Shown here: one piece after another, positions 23,003 to 33,608 of the stretch
Position numbering within the stretch: the stretch's first letter is position 1
Layout: every line of letters starts with the position of its first letter
Assembly (NCBI GenBank): GCA_024336345.1
Contig: JANFOG010000007.1
Coordinates: forward strand, 620,001-684,000
Length of the DNA: 64,000 nt
Origin: Mariannaea sp. PMI_226
Taxonomy: Eukaryota; Ascomycota; Sordariomycetes; Hypocreales; Nectriaceae
Direction: 5' to 3'
Notes under the pieces: model-generated
Told to the model about the DNA's origin: nothing
The model's input: only the letters and a program-made list of their open reading frames with translations
The model's database searches: none
Translations under genes and position numbers: made by a program

Positions 23003-24451
23003 CTAACTTAAATCTTTCCCTCCCTCCCAATAAACGCGTGAGAATTGCAATAGCTCACGGAGTTGAGGGTCAAAGAAAACAGCAAGGCGGATGTCACATG
23101 GCATAATCTTCGTTCGCCGGTCGTCCTGCGAATGGCCATTTGCCAACTCGAAAATTTCAGTGAGTATGAAAGCTACCACTCGACAGATTCCTGCGATGCA
23201 TTCTTTCTCAAAGACCACCGAACTATCCTCGGATCGAGAAACCAAAAAGGCCAGAATCCGACTGCCCACGTATGCAACATCGAACTCGGGTATCGGGTCT
23301 GCGTGTGGTTGCGTAAAATGGTTGAAAAAAAAGACATCAATGTGCTTCGGCTGACCAGTTTCCCTGTGGTGCGGGAAAATATCTTCAGCAGCAGCGGCGA
23401 CTGTCTGGTTGCTAACGCGAGGCAATATTGTCCGTTCCAAGTAGCTCATAATCATCTCGTTAATGAGGTCAAACAAGGGCTGCTTCCAAGGATCGATGAA
23501 ATTTCCCATCTGTGAGACACGTGGATAACTACGAAGAGTATCAATATCTTGCTCTCTCAGAACGTACTGGCTCCTCTTGTATGGCCCGAGGCGGTCAGCT
23601 TCTGGAGGTGGCGGTGGTGACAGCGCTAGGATATTCGGGTCGTCGGGTTGTCGAGACATGTTATGGATAGTCTCGAGTCCCGAGAAATCAAAACCTTCAC
23701 CTAATCTGCGTTCGAATCTCTCTTCTGGAGTTTCAAGTTTCCGCAAGGTCTGCTGAAGGCCTGCGAACGACGTGCGCCTGAAGTCGGTGGATGCCGAAAA
23801 GAAGAGAAAGGAACGGGCCGCGGTATGCTCGTCGTCGAACCCGAAGCGACCAAACATGTATTCACCATGAGGGATGTACAACCACACGCCTCCCTCTGAC
23901 CAGTCTCTCTGGCTTGGGCGCTGCTCTTTCCACTGGAGCACCTTCGTCTTTGCCTCAGCCAAGTCCACGATGCCCAGGGAGTTGCTATTTGCGAGGAAGT
24001 CGTTTTCACCCTCTTCGACGCCCTCACCAATCTCATCCCACGACCTTTTGTCGTAATATGTCCAATCATAGCGATTAATGACAAAAATTCCTTCCGCGGC
24101 GGTCTTGTCGTCGTTCATACTGCTCCCGCTGTCCTCTTCATAGGGCGAGCCGGACACACGGAGGATTTTGTCAAGTTCCTTTTCCGGATCGACAGTAGCG
24201 TGGGCTAGGAACCACGCCGTCACTTCTCCCGTTTGAGTATCAACGAGATGGAAAGCGTTGAATTTTCCATTCTGTGCAGAAATGTTGTATTCAATCTGAT
24301 GAGCATTCACTGTACCGCTCGGCTGAGGTCGAACATTGGGGAAGCCCTGCACGGGAACGGACGCGCCATGCCAGATATTGTGCAGTGAGCCAAAGCAAAG
24401 AGAACCGGACGAAACAGAGAACGTGGAGTAGATCTTAGGGGAGGGCGCCAT
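23003..24451 (-). CDS. Protein with C-terminal histone H2A-like fold, N-terminal region unknown
   Basis: Single-exon gene of 482 residues starting at ATG 24451. The N-terminal 390 residues match nothing I recognise. They contain a proline run (SPPPPPEADRL, about residue 280) and many aromatic and acidic residues. Residues 415-475 read like histone H2A alpha2-alpha3. VVAFILTEIFELANGHSQ corresponds to the H2A helix ending EILELAGNAA. DDRRTKIMPCDIRLAV corresponds to DNKKTRIIPRHIQLAI, and DPQLRELL to DEELNKLL. The order and spacing are those of H2A. Known histones carry this domain near the N-terminus of a roughly 130-residue protein, so a C-terminal position after 400 other residues is unusual. 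The role is unknown; chromatin binding or heterodimerisation is inference. Confidence 0.78.
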   Translation of the reverse strand: MAPSPKIYSTFSVSSGSLCFGSLHNIWHGASVPVQGFPNVRPQPSGTVNAHQIEYNISAQNGKFNAFHLVDTQTGEVTAWFLAHATVDPEKELDKILRVSGSPYEEDSGSSMNDDKTAAEGIFVINRYDWTYYDKRSWDEIGEGVEEGENDFLANSNSLGIVDLAEAKTKVLQWKEQRPSQRDWSEGGVWLYIPHGEYMFGRFGFDDEHTAARSFLFFSASTDFRRTSFAGLQQTLRKLETPEERFERRLGEGFDFSGLETIHNMSRQPDDPNILALSPPPPPEADRLGPYKRSQYVLREQDIDTLRSYPRVSQMGNFIDPWKQPLFDLINEMIMSYLERTILPRVSNQTVAAAAEDIFPHHRETGQPKHIDVFFFNHFTQPHADPIPEFDVAYVGSRILAFLVSRSEDSSVVFEKECIAGICRVVAFILTEIFELANGHSQDDRRTKIMPCDIRLAVFFDPQLRELLQFSRVYWEGGKDLS

Positions 24452-25198
24452 TATGAGAGATCTGCAGAGGATTGGACAACTGTGCAGTGTTGGAGGCTTG
24501 CAGGCAGTTGATTCAACGCGGAAATGTCTCGTTGGAGATTGGCATGGACCTAAAAGGAAAGAAAGCCGTCGTGATTGGTCGAAATGATCTCATCCGCAGG
24601 CCTACGATCTAATTGTTGCGTATCGCCGATGTCACTGTAGCTGTGTCTGCAATTGCAAGACTGTCAAGGTATCAGGATTCGTTAAGGTGGTTGATGTTGT
24701 TGCCGCTTTTGGTGGAGCGATGGATGCCTAGCAGCCCACAAAACATCGACAATCTAAACTAGGCATGCAACATACAGCATACGTAGACTAACAATAGTGC
24801 AGTTTACCATACGCATAAGGCATGCAGTATATAGCAGAACACTATTTATGTATAAAACTCCCGAAAATAAAGGAAAATAAGAGTCTGGTTCATTGGTACA
24901 GTCTTTGTCAGAATAAGCATCAATTGATATTCATCAACGCTATTTCAAAGAAAGAAGCCCCTTATGCCCTCAAAGGCGGTCACACACTTGATTTGGTTTT
25001 GGCGCTTGGGGGAACTTTTTGTGGCTGACGTGAGTTTGCTGTAATGAATCCGCAGGAGATCAACCAAATGGGTTTCTTAACCCTGCGTGTGAGTAAGACA
25101 CTGCAACGTTGTCGGAGACATTCAACTGCCAGTTGTCCAGCATTAAACTGACCTTGTCGCAGCACATTAGCCACCCGATTGGAAAGAAAACGAGGACC

Positions 25199-25227
<29 letters not shown>
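25199..25227. repeat. A29 homopolymer
   Basis: Twenty-nine consecutive A on the plus strand in the promoter region of the CoA-ligase gene, about 195 bp before its ATG. It may be a nucleosome-excluding dA:dT tract, and its length is prone to sequencing error. Confidence 0.9.
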
Positions 25228-25229
<2 letters not shown>

Positions 25230-25300
25230 AATCGTCAGCTGGCAATTCTCCCTGTCTTGGTAGATGAGAGGAACGGTAGATAGATCTACGTACCCGGGTA

Positions 25301-25306
25301 TATAAA
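25301..25306 (+). promoter_or_regulatory. TATA box of CoA-ligase gene
   Basis: TATAAA within GGTATATAAAC, about 120 bp upstream of the ATG at 25422. It is well placed for a core promoter. Confidence 0.5.
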
Positions 25307-25421
25307 CATGTCATCGCGCATTCATGCAAAAGTTGGATAAAGGGCCATTCTCCCGAATAGCCGCTCTCTACCCCTCACGTAAACAGACAATACAAAACAA
25401 CAAATCCTTTGCCCTCGAAAT

Positions 25422-27098
25422 ATGTCCGATTCTGCACCTGGTCAATTACTGATCTCCAACAAGGATTTGGTTTCCTTTACTTTCGACAACCCATCCTACG
25501 ATGTTGATCGTCCAGTCTTCATTGATCCCAATGATCCGTCAAAGCACTTCTCTCATCGAACCGCTAAAAGCTTGGTGCGACGCCTAATCAGTGGCCTCAA
25601 GGCAGAGGGACTACAGCCTGGGGACACAGTCTGCATCCACAGCTTCAACTCAATCATCTTCCCAATCCTGGCCCTGGCTGTTATTGGCGCTGGTGGTCTC
25701 TGTACTGGGACAAACCCGAGCTACACTGAGAACGAGCTGAACCATGCCATAAAACTTGCGCAAGTACGATATGTCTTAGCTGAACCGAATATTTTAAGCA
25801 ACCTGCTTGGCCCGATGCAGAAAAATGGTCTCAACCCCCGAGACAAGCTATTCGTTTTGGACTCCCAGCCCGATCATCAGGTGCCCTCGGACCTGAAGTC
25901 GTGGAAATCCTTGCTGGAACATGGAGAGCAAGATTGGATTCGCTTCGATGACGAGAAATCATCGCATCGAGTCTGTCAACTCTTCCTCACGTCCGGCACT
26001 ACAGGCCTACCCAAGTGCACGGCGACCTCCCACCGGAACCTGGTAGCGCAACATCAACTGTATTGTGAGCCAAACCGGCGGCCCTTTGTATACCGAGAAG
26101 TTTATTGCTTGCCATTTTTTCATGCTGGGATTTGGCCCCGAGCCGTCATCTCGGCACTCAGGGAAGGCTGGGAAGTCTATGTGATGAAAAAGTTCGACGT
26201 GGAGCCGTTCCTTCGCTTCCACGGCAAGTACAACATCACTGAGATTTTTGTCGTTCCGCCAATGATTGTTAGTATCCTAAACAGCGGACTGGCAGACCCA
26301 AAGTCAAAGACCTACACGCCAGATTGCAGCCTCCGGGGTGTGAGGAACGGCACAACAGGTGCAGCACCTTGCTCTGCGGACATTCAGAGACGGTTCTGTA
26401 AACTGCTGGGGGAGGACGCTGCGTTTACACAGGTATGGGGAATGACAGAAGCAACATGTGTCGTCACCACGGTGCCCTGGGACGTTGCCAGAAAGACGAC
26501 AAGAGGGGAGATGGACACATGGGGGACAGTTGGGAAACCTTTACCAAATCTTCAAGTCAAACTGGTTGACACCGAGGGTAATGATGTTACCCATCTCGGT
26601 CGAGGAGAAATTTGTGTGCGAGGCCCAACAGTTGTCAAAGGGTATTTCGGAAACGAGCAGGCCACCAGAGAAAGCTGGGACAAGGAAGGGTTTTACAAAA
26701 CAGGCGATCTCATTCGCGTGGATGAGCACGGTCTCATGTACGTGGAGGGGAGATCCAAGGAGCTGATCAAAGTCCGAGGCTTCCAAGTGGCACCAGCAGA
26801 ACTCGAGGCAGAGCTCACGGCTCATCCAGAAATTGACGACGCTGCCGTGATTGGGGTGACGTTCGAGAATGATAATGAGCTCCCTCGTGCTTACATCGTT
26901 CCACGGCCGGGTAGCAATCTTACCGAGGCCCAGGTGCACGACTACATGAAGGATCGCTTGGCGCGGTTCAAGCAACTTGCTGGTGGAATCAGATTTGTCA
27001 CCGCCATCCCGAAGCTGGCCAGTGGCAAAATTCTAAAACGGGTTCTGAAAGAGGACGCCAAGCGTGAATTGGCGAACGAGGTCAGGTCTAAGCTATAG
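25422..27098 (+). CDS. Peroxisomal acyl/aryl-CoA ligase, 4-coumarate:CoA ligase-like
   Basis: ATP-dependent adenylating enzyme of the ANL superfamily that activates a carboxylic acid to its CoA thioester. It has 558 residues and one exon. The core motifs are in order: LTSGTTGLPK (189-198, phosphate loop), WGMTEAT (339-345), YKTGDL (425-430), GRSKELIKVRGFQVAP (443-458, hinge and C-terminal lid) and PKLASGK with the adenylation Lys536. There is no carrier-protein domain, so it is a free ligase, not an NRPS. The final tripeptide is SKL, a canonical PTS1 signal, so a peroxisomal matrix location is likely, as for fungal phenylacetyl-CoA or fatty/aryl-CoA ligases. The substrate cannot be assigned. 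Confidence 0.92.
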   Translation: MSDSAPGQLLISNKDLVSFTFDNPSYDVDRPVFIDPNDPSKHFSHRTAKSLVRRLISGLKAEGLQPGDTVCIHSFNSIIFPILALAVIGAGGLCTGTNPSYTENELNHAIKLAQVRYVLAEPNILSNLLGPMQKNGLNPRDKLFVLDSQPDHQVPSDLKSWKSLLEHGEQDWIRFDDEKSSHRVCQLFLTSGTTGLPKCTATSHRNLVAQHQLYCEPNRRPFVYREVYCLPFFHAGIWPRAVISALREGWEVYVMKKFDVEPFLRFHGKYNITEIFVVPPMIVSILNSGLADPKSKTYTPDCSLRGVRNGTTGAAPCSADIQRRFCKLLGEDAAFTQVWGMTEATCVVTTVPWDVARKTTRGEMDTWGTVGKPLPNLQVKLVDTEGNDVTHLGRGEICVRGPTVVKGYFGNEQATRESWDKEGFYKTGDLIRVDEHGLMYVEGRSKELIKVRGFQVAPAELEAELTAHPEIDDAAVIGVTFENDNELPRAYIVPRPGSNLTEAQVHDYMKDRLARFKQLAGGIRFVTAIPKLASGKILKRVLKEDAKRELANEVRSKL

Positions 27099-28437
27099 GT
27101 GTTACATGACTCGCGATATTTATTCAGGCACTGCAATGTGATATCTTTTCTTTTGTTGTTGACTCTTTCTTCAGACCTTGCCCAAACAAACAGTCTTAAG
27201 ACAACTTACCTAATAACTGAAATAGTTTTTTCCTGCGTACCAGGATTGCAGCAATAGATCATGATCATATGCGCGATTCAGCCTTCGCAAGAAAGAATAC
27301 ATGGTCAGCTACTAGCGTATGATGCCAAGCCAGCCCTCTATCCATAATTGACAGCGTAGTGGAATGCTCCTTTTGGGACCAACTTGCGAGTTGTCATCGT
27401 TATACAAAAAACCTCATACCGAAGTACCAATTATAAGTTCTCGGAAGCAATCATATACATGCATCCTGTCAGGATCTCCATTATGCCTAGTCCATTATTC
27501 AAAGCTCCTTTTTTGTGTCAAATATCAAGACAGCACCTCGCATGAGTTACTCCGTTGTCTGCAATATCAAGGGCGGGGATTACGCCAAGAGGAATTAGGA
27601 CCTGCATCGATACATCTAGTATTTGATAACAGCAAAGTGTTGAGAAGCGGACAGGTACCAAAGCCCACCCACCTCTCTCGCCGTGTTAAAAGGCAGCAAT
27701 ACAGTGGCCCAATGTTGAGCTTATTCTCGTAGTTGTACACAGTAGGGCTGAACTCATATTGTTCTATATACCACGTGGATTATCTCATCTCTTCATTTAT
27801 TAATTCCCAGACGATAACGAATGTATGTGAGGCCTCAAAGGTCAAAGTCGTATCTGCCGGGTTTCCCGAGCTATGTACGAGTCAACCGTTTTACTTACTG
27901 CTACTCGGCCGAGCTATTCGCGCACAAGCCTGCGCATTGAGATCCGGGAAGTTCCTTGGGACAAAGCTAGACAAATGGGGTATTAAATACGGGCTGAATC
28001 TTTAGTTTATGGTTAATGGTTAACTATTCATGGGTTGTTCTCCATTTGTCAGCGAAACGGCTAACATCAAGCCAAGGTCAGTAACCAGGATTCCCCCAGG
28101 AACACGCGAGCTGCTTCCTTAAACTGAACAGACGTGGATGCAGCATTGATCTCCTTACCGCGCTTACATCGGCATGACATCCTGCACATCTAAGCCACCT
28201 CTTGAGCGGTGAAGTTGATCTAGCCTGTTTGTAAGTAGATTCCAAAATTGACGACGAAGGCAACGGATGATTCTCAACAACATTCGAAAAGCTTTGGCTA
28301 GTATTATACTACAACTAGGCGCATATAAAGGGTCCGTCTCCCCCTTTCTTTCAACGTACCATCTCATCTCAAAGCGTGGTATCACATTTGCAGACACCTG
28401 TGTCCTTCTCACAATTTCATTTTCACAAAAGCTCAAA
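27099..28437. other. Intergenic region, 1.3 kb
   Basis: There is no supported gene. Frames at 27364-27732 and 27733-28005 have no domain or signal peptide. A TATAAAG element at 28324-28330 lies about 110 bp upstream of the next ATG. Confidence 0.5.
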
Positions 28438-28841
28438 ATGCGCGCTTCAACTCTCTTCATTGCTCCACTACTTGCTGGTATTCAGCTTGTTGCTGCCGGC
28501 AACTGCGACGCTTATTCCGCTTGCGTCACGCTGTATTCTGATGCTGGTGGCAATAACCAACTTCTCGCATACAGGCCTACTTGCAAGGGTAACTGTTTTG
28601 TATACGACATACAAGCTGTAAGTAGTTATTATAACGTTACAGAAAGTGTGGGTGCTAATAAGAGCAGGCTAAACTTGCGACTGCCTTCAATGGGGATGGG
28701 ACAGATTGCATATTCTACTATGATAACAATTGCCAAAACCCTATCCCAGGCCATACACATGATGGAAGCAATGGCGCAGGAGTAAAGCACAACTTTGGCG
28801 GAGCAGTAAGTGGAAGTCATAAGTGCTATTCCGGTTGTTAG
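28438..28841 (+). CDS. Small secreted cysteine-rich protein (117 aa, 8 Cys)
   Basis: Two exons (28438-28617 and 28668-28841) separated by a 50 bp intron. The intron has a GTAAGT donor, a GCTAATAA branch-like site and a GAGCAG acceptor. The predicted protein has a clear signal peptide (MRASTLFIAPLLAGIQLVAA) and a mature part of about 97 residues with exactly eight cysteines. That is consistent with four disulfides. The intron choice is supported by continued cysteine spacing: CIFYYDNNC follows it, and the protein ends KCYSGC. Reading through the intron would lose the pattern. Small size, secretion and paired cysteines fit an effector-like or antimicrobial-type protein, but no family is recognised and no activity should be assumed. 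Confidence 0.75.
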
Positions 28842-30019
28842 GCGATTCAGCAAGGGGGCAGTGTTGTCGTACTGGGCAGATGACTTTCGAGTCCAGCACA
28901 CACCTTCTGTCAAGATCGCTTTCGCAATGCATTATAGATAGGTCTACTATTAAGCTCTTAATACCAAGATCTGACTTGACACTCTACTGGTTTTATATGA
29001 CCTCCCCACTTCATAGAACCGTTTGCTTTTGTTCAAGCAACTCTGCCAATTTTTCGACTCACGTGAATTTAGCACAAACTGTCCATCCCCTGCGAATTAA
29101 TGTGACTCTAATGCCATGATCCGGTAAAACTAAGTCCTGATGTACTTTTTGGGGAGGGAGGGGTGCAGGCTGGCTCAGACCATGATCCCCCTGGTTGTAT
29201 TTTCTAAGGTGTGGTTTTTTATTTTGTATGTATAGAGAGATGGATTCTAGCCCCCCTTGCCTAGCGCATCTTGCGCTTTACTACTCCCCGACAGCACTAG
29301 CAATATACTATCTATTTAGGATCGCGCAGATCATGAAATAAACTCAGTCACTGTACCGCCGTGGTATTTGTAGTACATAGTGGTCACTCTATGTTGAGTG
29401 TCCCAATGGCACTGAGAACAATTTTACATGGACTTCAGTATTTAGCCAAGCTGACACAATAGATATATGCAAGTCATTGGGAGGGATGTCAACCGTCTTG
29501 GGTACCTTGGACAGGTTAGACTGCACGAATGCCGTCTTAAGGTACCTCCTCAGTCTACAGGGTGTATTCCATCGCTATTGGTTATCTGAGTTGTCAGCCA
29601 CCTCCTGTACGAAAGTTTCGGGACTAAGGTAAATACAGTAATATTGTCCCGCGCATTGCAGGCATTTGCCAACTTAATTTTTACCCAATTTTTACCCACA
29701 AGAGCTGGGGAAGAAATTCTGGAGAAAGGTGGGAGAAAGGTACCTCAGATTACAAAATACAGTCCAGATTAGGGAAGTACTCCATACTTGCATTCATGCA
29801 TTATCCCGGTCTTTTACCGCCAAACACCGTAAGAGTCAGTCACCCACACCACACACTTCTCTTCATCACCTTACGTAGACAGCCAAATACAACAGTGATA
29901 CTCCAACTAATACCTCCAGCATCGTCATTGGCGGACGAGGTCTGCTTGACCAAGAGGCCAAGCAAAATCCATGGATTTGAGCCTCATCTAAACCTCTCCC
30001 TCCCCCCTTCCCCTCGGAA
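28842..30019. other. Intergenic region, promoter of Zn2Cys6 copy 2
   Basis: There is no supported gene. The last 200 bases form a pyrimidine-rich leader before the regulator start. I found no copy of the GCGGA(G/C)TCTCCGC palindrome here, so the sequence gives no sign of autoregulation through that site. Confidence 0.5.
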
Positions 30020-31435
30020 ATGAACTCCTCCCTCCCGACTAACCCAGCCAAGAGGGCGCAAGTCCCTCGAGCCTGTCAAAGATGCAAGACGCTTCGCCGT
30101 GGCTGTAGTGAGTTTCGACCATGCAGGCGATGCATCGACGCCGGACTCAGCGACCAATGCATTGCTCAGTCTGTCACTGGCCCAATGCCTTGGTATCCAA
30201 CAGGCCCCTTCTCCGCCGGCATGGCAAACCCGCTGCAGAAGATGATGGAGCTTGCCCCTGTCGCTGTCATTGATCACTGTGCCGAGAGATTTTTCATCAG
30301 GCTATACCCAACCATACCTATCCTGACTCAGGACTATGTGTCTCACCTCAAGGTCGCAGCCAACTCCACTTCAGAATGGGCTTTCGAGGCTTACTGCGTA
30401 CTCGTCGCCATGTGTGCTCAGGTACTCCTCCAGGCCGAGGATCCTGACGACTTATTTCTACAGGGAATCATTCCTAACAAGAACGCCATGTACGGCCAAA
30501 TGATGCTGGATCTGGCCGTGACGTCTCATCAGATGATCCCACGAAACGTCAAACCGACACTCAATCAATGCCTTCTCACATTTTTCCTCTACGCGTGCCA
30601 TTCTAGGCTCTCACGCCACAGTCAAGCATTCATCTTCCTCCGTGAGGCAACAACTCTATTCCACCTTTTCAGGTTTGATGACCTCGAAAGCAACTTCAAG
30701 CCGTTAGCTACCCAGTTGTTCTGGGTTCTAGTTGTTTCCGAGAGATCTCATGCAATTCGATACCGCCGGCCCCTTACTTTGCAAGTCACTAACGAAACAC
30801 CGAAATTGAGCACAACCGATTCATCACTCGCTGGTTTCTACAGTCTGGTGGACCTGTTTCGCCCTGTTGACACTTCATTCGTGGCCTCCCTCAACCACGA
30901 GATTCTGGCCACCCCGCCCTCCCTCTCATCACTGGAATACGTTGAAACCACAATAAATACCGCCGTGAAGGCTTCAATACCGCTAGAAGATACCCAAAAG
31001 GCCAATCTGAGGATTACCCAGCTGTGGCTACGTGTCATAATTTGGAAATTGCGCTTGCACCTCGGGTACTTGAGCGAAGCATCCAACCGACGGAGCCTCA
31101 CGTATCGCTACCCTATCGAAGTGGCCAAGGACCTCATGCTGTCTACACGCGATCTTCCAATTGACAGTATCAGGATTCACGGTGTAGGGCTGACTGAAAA
31201 GCTTTACGACATTGCTTCAACAGTCGTAGACGTTCTTGCGCGTGTGCCTCTGGCCGCCGAAAGCCCCGGAGGCCTGGCAATGGGCACGTCGCCGGAAGAC
31301 GACTTATCATACATTCGGCATCTCATTTCACGGCTACCAGGAGGTGTTGATAATTATGATCCATTACTTGAGAAACATCTACAGCAGGCGCTGCCTAGCA
31401 GAGAATCTAGCTTAGGTGCTAGCGAGCTATCTTGA
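30020..31435 (+). CDS. Zn2Cys6 transcription factor, MAL-activator-like, copy 2
   Basis: Single-exon gene for 471 residues. The zinc cluster starts near residue 18 (RACQRCKTLRRGC), with spacing CX2CX6CX5CX2CX8C. The spacer after the fifth Cys is longer than in copy 1. The C-terminal part is a fungal middle homology region with AFIFLREATTLF and ITQLWLRVIIWKL, both recognisable counterparts of blocks in the protein at 10572-12245. It lies tail-to-tail with the sugar transporter and next to the divergent transporter/alpha-glucosidase promoter. It is therefore the best candidate activator of that pair, as in yeast MAL loci and the Aspergillus malR-malP-malT cluster. The length matches MAL activators (about 440-470 residues). 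Target assignment is inference. Confidence 0.87.
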   Translation: MNSSLPTNPAKRAQVPRACQRCKTLRRGCSEFRPCRRCIDAGLSDQCIAQSVTGPMPWYPTGPFSAGMANPLQKMMELAPVAVIDHCAERFFIRLYPTIPILTQDYVSHLKVAANSTSEWAFEAYCVLVAMCAQVLLQAEDPDDLFLQGIIPNKNAMYGQMMLDLAVTSHQMIPRNVKPTLNQCLLTFFLYACHSRLSRHSQAFIFLREATTLFHLFRFDDLESNFKPLATQLFWVLVVSERSHAIRYRRPLTLQVTNETPKLSTTDSSLAGFYSLVDLFRPVDTSFVASLNHEILATPPSLSSLEYVETTINTAVKASIPLEDTQKANLRITQLWLRVIIWKLRLHLGYLSEASNRRSLTYRYPIEVAKDLMLSTRDLPIDSIRIHGVGLTEKLYDIASTVVDVLARVPLAAESPGGLAMGTSPEDDLSYIRHLISRLPGGVDNYDPLLEKHLQQALPSRESSLGASELS

Positions 31436-31578
31436 CAAATGCGCAACAGATTCTGGATTCAAAAAAGTTGGTCTCGGGAAATTTCTCATCCCAATTGACA
31501 TTGTATATTATCTTATTACTGTATTACGACATCATCTCTAACCCCCCCTTGAAACGAGTTGCCATCTCCGACTCCACT

Positions 31579-33356
31579 CTACAAGCTCTTCTCGGCCGTC
31601 AACTTGTGCTCAACCCCCAACTCATTGGAGTAAGGATCGATGTGTGTCTTAGCAAACTTTCTGGCGGGGACGCGCTTCTCGAAGAGAAGGTCAAGCTCGG
31701 CATAGGTACGGTCCTTGGGCTCGGGGAGTCTGAAGAATACCCAAATAGCGGACAGAAGGCAAGATCCTGCCCAGAAGTAGGCGGCTCGGGCACCCCAGTT
31801 CCAAGCAGTGGAAGAAAGCTGATAGTTGGTCATGACGTTGACGAAAATGTTGCTAGCGTTATAGGCCGCACGAGCCATGACAATGGTCTTGGCCTTGAGT
31901 CTCGTGGATGACAGCTCCGAAATCAGGGAGTAAGTCACGGGTCCAACGGTGAAGTCATAGACAAACGTGAAGATGATCAACAAGGCGCCAATAGCCCAGA
32001 CGGCATTATTGTCCTTGGAGAAGGACAGCGAACCAACGATGATGAGGAGCAGGAATTGACAGCAGAGACCGGAGAAATGGATCGTTCTTCGGCCAACCTT
32101 TGCCATCAAAAACCAAGAGCCAAAGGTACCCACCATACCGAGTGCGTATTGGCCCATGGAAAGGGAGAATGAGTTGCTTGGGTCCATTCCAGCCTGCTTG
32201 AGGAAATAGGAGAAGTAGCCCATGATGTTTTGACCGCCCAGAGTCTGCACTAGCCAAATGCCAACAACAATCTCGGTTCGGCGGAGGTCAACACCCTTGA
32301 AGCAGTCCATGTATGTGGTTCCCTCGCTGAGCTGCTTTTCCATCTCGTTGGTATGCTCAATCATGGCAATTGTCTCGTCTGCATTGAAGTTGGGCTGGTT
32401 GCGCGAAGTGAGGCGCAGAAGGGATTGCTTTGCAGCGGCCTTGTCGCCCTTGCGGACGTACCACCAAGGAGATCTATACAGAATACTGTTAGAACGCTAA
32501 CTTCTTTCTTGCATGAAAACGAGGTTCAACAGGGGGACAACTTACTCAGGAGCGAAGAAAAGACCTGCAAGAATAGGGATAGGCCAAACCCACTGCACAC
32601 CGTAGGGGATTTTGTAAGCCCAATCGTCAGTGCGGACAACAGAGCCCTTGTTGACAGCCACGGCAAAGAACTGGCCGATAACCCAGCACATGTTGATAAA
32701 AGTGGTGAGATATGGTCGTAGCACGATAGGTGCGACTTCTGATGCATATGCAGGAGTGACACTCTGGAACGCACCCCATGGAATACCTGGCAAAGGGAGT
32801 CAGCATCAAGTGCTACTCTCAGTCATAGCGGGTAGAGGAAAGACTAGGTAGCCAACTTACCACAAAGGACTTCACCCAAGACTAGAATTTTGACATTGGG
32901 GGCAAAGAATAGAACGAAGACAAAAGCAATCATCATAATCAATGCGCCAATAGTCGTCATCTTGTATCCGTAACGATCGGCAGTCCAACCAGCGATGATC
33001 AAACCAATAATCTCACCGGCGCGAGCACCGTTTGACAGACCAGATTGCCATGCGGCTGAGATTTGGTAACTATCCGTTTTGGCATTATAAACGCCAAACT
33101 TCTTGTTGAACACTGGAGAGGCGTACAGGTTGCCCAGCAGAGCGAGATCGTAGCCCTCCATGATCAGGGTTGAGGACAGGAGCAGCGACCAGCCGATGGC
33201 CTTGGGGTACATGGCCACAGCCTCGCGCAGGGTCATCTTGTGCTCGGCATCCGCTGCGAGCTTAGCCTCTGAGGCGAGAATTTCGGCATTGATGGTCTCC
33301 TCATGGTGGGCGTCCAGCTCTTTCTCGTGAAGAGCACCATCCTGAGTTTTGGTCAT
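31579..33356 (-). CDS. Sugar/H+ symporter, maltose (alpha-glucoside) permease-like
   Basis: Twelve-TM MFS sugar porter of the plasma membrane. Three exons (33356-32861, 32786-32546, 32473-31579) encode 543 residues. The introns are 74 and 72 bp with GTAAGT donors. Both junctions restore conserved text: VLCGIPWGAFQ and FAPESPWWYVRKGD. The PESPWW signature after TM6, GYDLALLGNLYASP in TM1 and KVGRRTIHFSG (the RxGRR loop) are typical of the maltose/alpha-glucoside permease branch (MAL61/AGT1-like). The long hydrophilic N-terminus also fits. It is divergent from the alpha-glucosidase at 34210 and shares its promoter, so it presumably imports the disaccharide or oligosaccharide that the enzyme hydrolyses. 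Raffinose/sucrose transport, known for relatives in insect-associated fungi, is an alternative. Confidence 0.92.
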
Positions 33357-33608
33357 GATGAGAGATGAGACGTGAAGCTGCTGGAGGCTTCAACAAAAAT
33401 TAGATGGAAGGATGGTCGTGGTTGGGAAGGGGATGGTATCCAAGTTCACTCGTTAACGAATGAGGCGAACATGGAGGTCTTATTTATATCCAAGAAGCTC
33501 CAGTCCAAGAAAGAATTGGCCCGCCGGAATGTAACGAAAGAGGTCGCATGGTATAGCTCAGAAAAAAGCACGTTTGACAGATCGACCCGGCAAGTTGGGT
33601 TGTGGGTT

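Larger units (their letters stand above)
24452..25421. other. Bidirectional upstream region with homopolymer
   Basis: This region lies between the divergent histone-fold and ligase genes. It contains an A29 homopolymer at 25199-25227, mentioned separately, and a TATA box near 25301. Short frames here have no support. Confidence 0.5.

Noticed and set aside
23003..24451. Reading the H2A-like gene as an ordinary histone
   Set aside because: It is 482 residues long, lacks the H2A N-terminal tail and first helix in recognisable form, and the fold sits at the C-terminus.
31432..31911. 159-codon plus-strand frame downstream of Zn2Cys6 copy 2
   Set aside because: It overlaps the last exon of the sugar permease in antisense; the permease frame carries conserved motifs and this one does not.
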